NCBI GenBank assembly: GCA_910578255.1
Contig: CAJTQM010000006.1
Location: 36,682-69,555, forward strand
Reading direction: 5' to 3'
From: an uncultured Oscillospiraceae bacterium
GTDB lineage: Bacteria; Bacillota; Clostridia; Oscillospirales; Ruminococcaceae
Length of the DNA: 32,874 nt
Part shown: positions 27,022 through 32,874 of the stretch, one piece after another
How the letters are laid out: each line of letters begins with the position of its first letter
How positions within the stretch are numbered: the first letter of the stretch is position 1
The notes under the pieces: model-generated
Seen by the model: only the letters and a program-made list of their open reading frames with translations
Told to the model about the DNA's origin: nothing
Database searches by the model: none
Made by a program: the position numbers and the translations under genes

Positions 27022-28233
27022 TTAAGAGCCGTAATACATATTCTCCGCAAAAATGCCGTATCCCTTGGTAGGGTCGTTGACAAAAACGTGGGTAACCGCG
27101 CCGACCAGCTTTCCATTCTGGATGATGGGGCTACCGCTCATCCCCTGGATAATTCCGCCGGTTTTTTCTAAAAGGGAAGGATCGGTGATACGGATCACCA
27201 TGTTTTTAGTCGGATTATTCTGCGCAAAAGAGATTTTTTCAATGACAATATCAAATACCTGGGGAGTATTTCCGGAAATGGTGGTCAGAATCTGAGCGGG
27301 GCCCTCTTTTATTTCCTGTCGAAAGGCCAGCGGAATTTGGTAAGGGTTGGTATAGTCAAAAAACAGTTTGCCGAAAACGCCGGTGTTCCGGTTGGCAGTC
27401 AATTCACCCAAAAGGCTGTTTTCATGGAAGATTCCCCGCAGTTCTCCCGGGTCTCCGGGGCGGCCTTTCACCACATCGTTAATGGACACATCAACAATTT
27501 CGCCGCTCATTAAAGGCATCAGTTCTCCTGTATCTACATCACATACGCCATGGCCCAGACCGGCAAAGGTATGGGAGGAAAAATCGCAATAGGTCAAAGT
27601 GCCAATACCCGCAGCAGAATCCCGAACCCAGATGCCGATACGGTAGGCGCTTCCCGCCAGACTTTGTTGGGGGGTCAAAACGGTGGTTTTGTATTCTCCG
27701 TCCCGACGGTAGGTGCATTCTAACTGCCGCCCGCCGCTGGAAGATACGATTTTGGATACGTCTTCGTTGGAGCGCACCGGATAGCCGTCCAGCGTGCAGA
27801 GAACATCGCCGATTTCAAGGCCCGCGTCCTTAGCGGGATTGGCGGCCCCCATATCCGTTTCTAAATTGCTCATGCCCACAATCAGCACGCCGTCGGTAAA
27901 CATCTTAATGCCGAAGGGGGTGCCGCAAGGCGCCAGCATGACGGTGGAAGTATGCTGAACGGTAACTGTTTTGACAGGGATGACACCAAACAGCTTGAGA
28001 TCCAACAGATCGGTGTTGGAGCGGGCGCTGGAAACCTGTGCACCGGTGGATGAGGAGGAAATCCTGCTCGTTTGGATATAAGGCTGGGAGGCAATCGAAA
28101 AAATAGAATCTGGCTGCGCGAGATATTGGTCGGGCAGGGTTTCGCCCAGATAGCCGATGGCTCCAAAAAGGGGAATGGACAGGGAAAAAAGGGAAAGAGT
28201 AAGTACATGAAACACTTTTTTATATTTTTTCAA
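27022..28233 (-). CDS. spoIVB: SpoIVB stage IV sporulation serine protease
   Basis: This is a 403-residue S55-family protease with an N-terminal membrane anchor (about residues 8-28), a PDZ domain (about 110-190; GMSNLETDMGAANPAKDAGLEIGDVL region), and a SpoIVB peptidase domain. The catalytic His is in GLGHGVCD and the Ser in GMSGSPI, followed by GKLVGAVTHVF. In B. subtilis it is secreted by the forespore and triggers SpoIVFB activation of pro-sigma-K. The start is TTG at 28233, with AAAGGAG 10 bases upstream; no in-frame ATG fits. In many relatives spoIVB lies next to spo0A, which is absent here. It is strong evidence of endospore formation. Confidence 0.95.
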   Translation of the reverse strand: MKKYKKVFHVLTLSLFSLSIPLFGAIGYLGETLPDQYLAQPDSIFSIASQPYIQTSRISSSSTGAQVSSARSNTDLLDLKLFGVIPVKTVTVQHTSTVMLAPCGTPFGIKMFTDGVLIVGMSNLETDMGAANPAKDAGLEIGDVLCTLDGYPVRSNEDVSKIVSSSGGRQLECTYRRDGEYKTTVLTPQQSLAGSAYRIGIWVRDSAAGIGTLTYCDFSSHTFAGLGHGVCDVDTGELMPLMSGEIVDVSINDVVKGRPGDPGELRGIFHENSLLGELTANRNTGVFGKLFFDYTNPYQIPLAFRQEIKEGPAQILTTISGNTPQVFDIVIEKISFAQNNPTKNMVIRITDPSLLEKTGGIIQGMSGSPIIQNGKLVGAVTHVFVNDPTKGYGIFAENMYYGS

Positions 28234-28298
28234 GGTTTATCAGCTCCTTTTTCATACAGCAAAAAATAAACGCCTTTTGTTTTCACAAATTCGCTCTC

Positions 28299-28331
28299 TA
28301 TAAATGTTCCTTTCTGCGCTTCGTTTATGAA
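28299..28331 (-). promoter_or_regulatory. Possible forespore (sigma-G/F-like) promoter of spoIVB
   Basis: On the minus strand TTCATA (28326-28331) is followed after 19 bases by CATTTATA (28299-28306). Both resemble sigma-G boxes (roughly TGHATA and CATnnTA), but spacing is one base long. B. subtilis spoIVB is forespore-controlled, which makes the guess reasonable but unproven. Confidence 0.3.
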
Positions 28332-28345
28332 AGGCAAAATAAGCA

Positions 28346-28375
28346 TTGCCACATTACCGGGATTTGTGCTATAAT
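28346..28375 (+). promoter_or_regulatory. Sigma-A promoter of purB
   Basis: TTGCCA at 28346-28351 and a perfect TATAAT at 28370-28375 are separated by 18 bases, with an extended -10 TGC at 28367-28369. Confidence 0.82.
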
Positions 28376-28460
28376 GTCAGCGTCAATTTGGCGTGTTTTA
28401 CCAAAAAATCTCAAAATTTTTGAAACGAATCGGCCGGAACAGATGGAGGAATCGGAAAAA

Positions 28461-29891
28461 ATGAGGACAAACTATGAAAGCCCTTTTGGCACCCGCTATG
28501 CCAGCAAAGAGATGCAGTATTTGTTTTCCGCAGAGTTTAAGTTTAAAACCTGGCGCCGCTTATGGATTGCGCTGGCCAAAGCGGAAAAAGAGTTGGGATT
28601 GGAAATTACCGATGAGCAAATTGCCGAGTTGGAGGCGCATCAGGACGATATCAATTACGAGGTGGCCGAGGAGCGGGAAAAAGAGGTGCGCCACGACGTA
28701 ATGAGCCATGTTTATGCGTATGGCGTACAATGCCCCAAGGCAAAGGGAATCATCCATCTGGGGGCGACCTCCTGCTATGTGGGGGACAACACGGATATTG
28801 TAACGATGTTTGAAGCGATGAAGGTGGTTAAAAGAAAGCTTTTGAATGTCATTTCTTTGCTTTCCGATTTTGCGCTTCAGTACAAAGACCTTCCGGCGTT
28901 GGCCTATACCCATTTGCAGCCGGCACAGCTGACTACTGTTGGCAAGCGGGCGACCCTGTGGATTAACGAGTTGCTGATGGATTTGGAGGAGGTAGAGTAC
29001 CGGCTGGATCATTTGAGCCTTTTGGGATCGAAGGGGACCACCGGGACCCAGGCAAGCTTTGTGGAATTGTTTGACAACGACACGAAAAAAATCAAAGAAT
29101 TGGATCGGATGATTGCCCGGGCAATGGGGTTTGAAAAGGTGGTGCCGGTATCCGGACAGACTTATTCCAGAAAGGTGGACGCGCAGATTCTCAGCACCTT
29201 GGGCGGCATTGCCCAAAGCGCCAGCAAATTTGCCAACGACCTTCGGATTCTGCAAAACTTTAAAGAGATGGAAGAGCCGTTTGAAGCGCACCAGATCGGC
29301 TCTTCCGCCATGCCCTATAAGCGAAATCCCATGCGCAGCGAGCGCATCTGCGCTTTGGCCCGCTACGTGGTCATTGATACGCTCAATCCGGCGTTTACCG
29401 CCTCGACCCAGTGGTTTGAGCGCACGTTGGACGATTCGGCCAACAAGCGTATTGCGGTGGCCGAGGGCTTTTTGGCGGTGGATTCCATTTTAAATATCCT
29501 AATCAATGTGTGCGACGGCCTTGTGGTCTACCCAAAGGTCATTGAGCAAAGGGTCATGCGGGAGTTGCCGTTTATGGCGACGGAAAATATCATGATGAAT
29601 GCGGTGAAAAAAGGTGGGGACCGCCAAAAGTTGCATGAAAAGCTGCGGGTCCATGCGCTGGCTGCGGCCAAGCGCGTGAAGGAAGAGGGCCTGGAAAACG
29701 ATATGATCGACCGCGTCTGCGCCGACCCGGATTTTAAGATTTCGAAAGAGGAACTGGTAAGCGTGCTGAAGCCGATTCATTATGTTGGGCGCAGTGTGGA
29801 ACAGACAGAGGAGTTTATCCATGAGATTGTCGGCCCTATTTTGGAAAAAAATCGGGGTGTTTTGGGTGAAAAGGTCCAGCTGAGCGTTTAG
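28461..29891 (+). CDS. purB: Adenylosuccinate lyase
   Basis: This is a 476-residue fumarase-superfamily enzyme that acts twice in purine synthesis, cleaving SAICAR and adenylosuccinate with release of fumarate. The signature SSAMPYKRNPMRSERI carries the mobile-loop Ser. HLGATSCYVGDNTD and the catalytic-His region THLQPAQ are also present, as is GSKGTTGTQASF. ATG at 28461 has GGAGGA 10 bases upstream (28445-28450). An open extension from 28374 overlaps the promoter and is rejected. It is monocistronic between its own promoter and a terminator; no other pur gene is nearby. No PurR-type operator or purine riboswitch is seen. Confidence 0.96.
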   Translation: MRTNYESPFGTRYASKEMQYLFSAEFKFKTWRRLWIALAKAEKELGLEITDEQIAELEAHQDDINYEVAEEREKEVRHDVMSHVYAYGVQCPKAKGIIHLGATSCYVGDNTDIVTMFEAMKVVKRKLLNVISLLSDFALQYKDLPALAYTHLQPAQLTTVGKRATLWINELLMDLEEVEYRLDHLSLLGSKGTTGTQASFVELFDNDTKKIKELDRMIARAMGFEKVVPVSGQTYSRKVDAQILSTLGGIAQSASKFANDLRILQNFKEMEEPFEAHQIGSSAMPYKRNPMRSERICALARYVVIDTLNPAFTASTQWFERTLDDSANKRIAVAEGFLAVDSILNILINVCDGLVVYPKVIEQRVMRELPFMATENIMMNAVKKGGDRQKLHEKLRVHALAAAKRVKEEGLENDMIDRVCADPDFKISKEELVSVLKPIHYVGRSVEQTEEFIHEIVGPILEKNRGVLGEKVQLSV

Positions 29892-29901
29892 AGAAAAACG
29901 G

Positions 29902-29945
29902 CAAAAAACGGGACTGCGAGCGATCCGGCCCTGTTTTTTGTCTTT
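29902..29945 (+). terminator. Terminator of purB
   Basis: AAAAAACGGG pairs with CCCTGTTTTTT with one bulged T and a 16-base loop that can itself fold further. Additional T residues follow. Confidence 0.75.
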
Positions 29946-29990
29946 TTTGGCAACGCTCCCGAAGTTATTTGGGAAAACAGCGATTCTTTG

Positions 29991-30019
29991 TTGACTTTTT
30001 GGGATTTTTCACCTATAAT
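29991..30019 (+). promoter_or_regulatory. Sigma-A promoter of secDF
   Basis: TTGACT at 29991-29996 and TATAAT at 30014-30019 are separated by 17 bases. The leader that follows has two small hairpins, GCCTG-AA-CAGGC and CCCAT-N6-ATGGG. Confidence 0.88.
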
Positions 30020-30104
30020 CAAGTTTATGAGTGTCGGGCCTGAACAGGCTGCAATCCCATTTTTATAATGGGACAAGACATCGAAGAACATTGGAGGATT
30101 GCAC

Positions 30105-31496
30105 ATGAAACGAGTTGGAAAACCAGTCTTTTTCATCGTTGTAATATTGATTGCAGTCCTTACTTATCTGTCTTTTTTCGGCATTACATCTTACTTTGGA
30201 GATGTGGAAAGGACGATAATTAAGGGTGCGGACGATATTCGATGGGGTATTGATATCCGCGGCGGCGTAGACGTTACCTTCAGCGCGCCGGCAGATGTCA
30301 GTCCAACGCAGGAGCAGATGACGGCCGCTGAGTCGATTATCAAGCTTCGTCTGATCAACCAGAATATTACGGATTATGAAGTGTATACAGATTTAAATAA
30401 AAACCGCATTATCGTCCGTTTTCCATGGAAAGAAGATGAAACCGATTTTGACCCGGAAAAGGCTGTGGCCGAGTTGGGCGAAACCGCACTGTTGAGTTTC
30501 CGCGAAGGATATGAGGTGGATGCAGGCGGAAAGCCCACCGGCGTTACGGCGGAAAAGGTGATTTTGACCGGCAGCGATGTGAAAAGGGCCGCCGTGGGCG
30601 TGGACGAGAACAATCAGTATGTGGTTTTGCTGGAGTTGGAGTCTTCGGGAGTCGAGGCATTCTCGGAGGCAACAGGCCGTCTGGCGGGGACCAATATCCC
30701 CATCTCCATCTGGATGGACGAGAACGTCATCTCTTATCCGACGGTCAGCACCCAGATCACCGATGGTTCCGCCACAATTACAGGCAAATTTACCCTGGCG
30801 TCCGCTACGGATCTTGCCAATAAAATTAACGGCGGCGCACTCCCGTTCCGCCTGGAGACGGAGAATTTCCGTTCGATTTCCGCGACCCTGGGGATGGGAG
30901 CGAAGGACGCGATGGTACTGGCCGGAGCAATCGCCTTTGTTCTGGTATCGATTTTTGTGATTATTTTCTACCGCCTGCCCGGCGCAGTGGCGGTTATTGC
31001 CCTGCTGGGCCAGCTGACCGGAACCATTGCCGCAATCACCGGATTTTTCTCTAGCATCCCAAGCTTTACTCTGACATTGCCCGGCATTGCGGGTATTATT
31101 CTGTCGTTGGGCGTTGGCGTTGACGCCAACATCATTACAGCAGAGCGAATCAAAGAGGAGTTAAAAGCGGGAAAATCTTTGGATAATGCTTTGAATATCG
31201 GCTTTAAACGCGGCTTCACTGCCATTTTTGACGGAAATATTACGGTGATTTTTGTCGCGGTCATTTTGATGGGTGCGTTTGGGCCAACTGACAGTATTTT
31301 TGCAACGCTTTTGTCTCCGATCTTTTTCGCGTTCGGCGCTTCTACCGCCGGCACGATCTATTCGTTTGGCTATACGCTGCTGGTCGGTATCATTATGAAC
31401 TTTATCATGGGTGTTACCGCTTCCAGACTGATGTTAAAGTCTCTTTCCAAATTTAAACCCTTCCGCAAGGCATGGCTGTACGGAGGTGACAAATAA
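30105..31496 (+). CDS. secD: Protein translocase subunit SecD
   Basis: This is a 463-residue integral membrane protein that, with SecF, uses the ion gradient to help complete preprotein export through SecYEG. After a first membrane helix (about residues 8-26) comes the WGIDIRGGVDVTF block, a large periplasm-side domain to about residue 260, then five more helices with the D5-type motif GVGVDANIITAERIKEEL. ATG at 30105 follows GGAGG at 30093-30097 with 7-base spacing. The stop overlaps the secF start by one base (TAATG), so the two are translationally coupled. Separate secD and secF genes, rather than one fused gene, is the usual state outside Bacilli. Confidence 0.96.
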   Translation: MKRVGKPVFFIVVILIAVLTYLSFFGITSYFGDVERTIIKGADDIRWGIDIRGGVDVTFSAPADVSPTQEQMTAAESIIKLRLINQNITDYEVYTDLNKNRIIVRFPWKEDETDFDPEKAVAELGETALLSFREGYEVDAGGKPTGVTAEKVILTGSDVKRAAVGVDENNQYVVLLELESSGVEAFSEATGRLAGTNIPISIWMDENVISYPTVSTQITDGSATITGKFTLASATDLANKINGGALPFRLETENFRSISATLGMGAKDAMVLAGAIAFVLVSIFVIIFYRLPGAVAVIALLGQLTGTIAAITGFFSSIPSFTLTLPGIAGIILSLGVGVDANIITAERIKEELKAGKSLDNALNIGFKRGFTAIFDGNITVIFVAVILMGAFGPTDSIFATLLSPIFFAFGASTAGTIYSFGYTLLVGIIMNFIMGVTASRLMLKSLSKFKPFRKAWLYGGDK

Positions 31497-32416
31497 TGAT
31501 AAATTTTGTTGGAAAACGAAAATGGTTTTATATCATTGCTGCTGTGTGCATGGTAGTAATTTTCGCAACGGCTATTTTGCTGGGCGTTCCGCTGGACATT
31601 CAGTTTAAGGGCGGATCGATGGTTACCTATTCGTATACCGGCGAAATTTCTTCCGCCGATGTTTCGAATGTTGCGCAGGGCGTGGTCGGAACGGTGAACG
31701 TGCAGGAATCGCAGGATGTTTCCAGCGGCGTTCATTCTATGGTCATTACCGTGGCGGGCTCTGGCAGTCTGACTACCGAACTGCATGAAAAGCTGACCCA
31801 GGCGATGGAAGAGGCCTTTCCGGATAACAATGTGAAAATTGAGCAGACAGACAACGTCGACCCTACGATGGGCAAGGAGTTTTTTGCCAAATGTCTGGTG
31901 GCGGTGGCCTTTGCCTCTTTGCTGATGGTGGTTTACATCGCGTTTCGCTTCCGTAAAATCGGTGGCTGGTCTGCTGGCGCCATGTGTGTTGTGGCGCTGG
32001 TGCATGACATGATTTGGGTTTTTGCCGCGTTTTTGTTCTTGCGCATTCCGCTGAACGACAACTTTATTGCGGCGGCCCTGACCATTTTGGGCTATTCGAT
32101 CAATAATACCATCGTGATTTATGACCGTGTGCGGGAGAATAAACGTCTCATGGGCGGCAATACGCCATTGGAGGATCTAGTTAATACCAGCATCAACCAG
32201 ACGCTCAAAAGAAGTGTTATGACAACCGTTACCACAATGATCGCGTTGGTGACTGTCTGCGTTGTGGCAATGGTATACCAGCTGAGTTCCATCCTTTCCT
32301 TTGCTTTCCCCATGGTTGTAGGTATGATTGCCGGATTGTTCTCGTCGCTTTGCCTGGCGCCGGAACTTTGGGTAACCTGGAAAGGCAAAAGAAATCTTCA
32401 GGAGAAAAAGGCGTGA
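31496..32416 (+). CDS. secF: Protein translocase subunit SecF
   Basis: This is the 306-residue SecF partner of SecD. It has an N-terminal helix, the IQFKGGSMVTY block, a short extracytoplasmic domain (about 40-125), five further helices, and the conserved ILGYSINNTIVIYDRVREN motif facing the SecD helices. ATG at 31496 sits inside TAATG and is served by GGAGGTGA inside the end of secD (31482-31489). A near-perfect terminator follows 64 bases after the stop. A short basic C-terminus (WKGKRNLQEKKA) faces the cytoplasm. Confidence 0.96.
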   Translation: MINFVGKRKWFYIIAAVCMVVIFATAILLGVPLDIQFKGGSMVTYSYTGEISSADVSNVAQGVVGTVNVQESQDVSSGVHSMVITVAGSGSLTTELHEKLTQAMEEAFPDNNVKIEQTDNVDPTMGKEFFAKCLVAVAFASLLMVVYIAFRFRKIGGWSAGAMCVVALVHDMIWVFAAFLFLRIPLNDNFIAAALTILGYSINNTIVIYDRVRENKRLMGGNTPLEDLVNTSINQTLKRSVMTTVTTMIALVTVCVVAMVYQLSSILSFAFPMVVGMIAGLFSSLCLAPELWVTWKGKRNLQEKKA

Positions 32417-32479
32417 TATTGCCGGTTTGTGGCTTTTCAAGAAAGTAAGATAGGACGAAAAAACCGGGCAAAAAGGTTT

Positions 32480-32514
32480 AAAAACAGCACTCTATATAGA
32501 GTGCTGTTTTTTCT
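32480..32514 (+). terminator. Terminator of secDF
   Basis: AAAACAGCACTCTATA and TATAGAGTGCTGTTTT form an uninterrupted palindrome and are followed by TT. It is effectively bidirectional. Confidence 0.95.
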
Positions 32515-32568
32515 GTGGATCATCCGAAAAATTTTGTTTTTCAAAGGCCAAATTGGTCGAAAAAAAGA

Positions 32569-32597
32569 TTGTATTTTTTTGAAAAATATGCTATGAT
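32569..32597 (+). promoter_or_regulatory. Sigma-A promoter of the OadG-like gene
   Basis: TTGTAT at 32569-32574 and TATGAT at 32592-32597 are separated by 17 bases, with an extended -10 TGC at 32589-32591. Confidence 0.7.
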
Positions 32598-32635
32598 TAA
32601 TTTGATTTGGATATTTTTTAGAATTTGGTCTTATC

Positions 32636-32722
32636 CTTAGAGAAGGGCCCATATCAATCCCGGAAACGGGGCTTGTTCTTTTACATTTTGTTTGATTCTT
32701 TTCATTCTATAAATGAAGAGAT
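32636..32722 (+). promoter_or_regulatory. Structured leader of the OadG-like gene
   Basis: A GAGAA/TTCTT and GCCC/GGGC stem (about 32639-32681) encloses a CCCG-N3-CGGG inner hairpin. A second hairpin, TTCATT-N5-AATGAA, lies near 32702-32718. No known riboswitch consensus is recognised and no uridine run follows the first stem. Confidence 0.35.
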
Positions 32723-32768
32723 TAAATAGTCAATAAGAGGCAATTGTGGAGGAAAGGAGGTACGAAAA

Positions 32769-32874
32769 ATGTCAAATCTTTTTGTGCTGTGTCTAGGTAT
32801 TGGTACTGTCTTTGTGGGGTTGATTTGTATTATTGTTCTGTGCAAATTGATGAGTATCATTTGCACAAAATTCA
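32769..32874 (+). CDS. OadG-like sodium-pump decarboxylase gamma subunit (partial, 5' end)
   Basis: Only the first 35 residues are present; the gene runs off the right edge. They form one membrane helix with the GIGTVFVGLI motif followed by CIIVLCKLM, which is typical of the OadG family. OadG anchors and assembles Na+-translocating oxaloacetate or methylmalonyl-CoA decarboxylases. ATG at 32769 has AAAGGAGGT at 7-base spacing, an excellent ribosome binding site. Which decarboxylase it serves depends on genes beyond the window. Confidence 0.7.
   Translation, partial: MSNLFVLCLGIGTVFVGLICIIVLCKLMSIICTKF

Overview
The window is ordinary-looking chromosome from an anaerobic, endospore-forming Firmicute, most likely of class Clostridia near the Oscillospiraceae/Ruminococcaceae. 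This placement is inference from gene content: spoIVB, a ferredoxin-dependent 2-oxoacid oxidoreductase, an Fe-S aldo/keto reductase, an OadG-type sodium-pump subunit, a thiamine ECF S-component, near-consensus sigma-A promoters and strong AGGAGG ribosome binding sites. Base composition looks even, and I see no insertion sequence, phage gene, CRISPR array, tRNA or rRNA.

Layout. (1) 1-1115: the tail of an unknown gene, then an aldo/keto reductase with two 4Fe-4S motifs. (2) 1285-13849: the information-processing core, rpoB-rpoC with its own consensus promoter and terminator, then rpsL-rpsG-fusA and tuf, each group with its own promoter. The rpoB and rpsL promoters share an identical 15-bp block around the -35 box. 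(3) 14087-16325: an operon of a short NAD(P)-malic enzyme, a TSCPD-domain protein and an unrecognised membrane-anchored protein. (4) 16340-19616: a cysteine-rich membrane micropeptide divergent from a ClpC-like AAA+ unfoldase without the usual coiled-coil middle domain, followed by a FlK-type thioesterase. (5) 19639-20439, minus strand: thiT under a complete TPP riboswitch with an attenuator. (6) 20596-23402: an ECF sigma factor, its HxxxCxxC anti-sigma factor, a TM2-like membrane protein and a Pro-rich multi-TM protein, with overlapping or closely spaced genes. (7) 23416-26906, minus strand: a ParA/MinD-like ATPase followed by delta, alpha, beta and gamma subunits of a 2-oxoacid:ferredoxin oxidoreductase, with one-base stop/start overlaps at every junction. 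(8) 27022-28233, minus strand: spoIVB. (9) 28346-32514: purB, then secD-secF. (10) The start of an OadG-like subunit runs off the right edge behind a structured leader.

Together these cover transcription and translation, fermentative carbon metabolism (malic enzyme, 2-oxoacid oxidoreductase, probable Na+-decarboxylase), protein quality control and secretion, purine synthesis, thiamine salvage (which feeds the TPP-dependent oxidoreductase) and sporulation control. The least explained parts are the ECF sigma membrane-protein operon, the micropeptide/ClpC-like pair with its palindromic intergenic region, the unknown protein behind the malic enzyme, and the structured spacer after tuf. I do not see a clearly new defence or mobile system.
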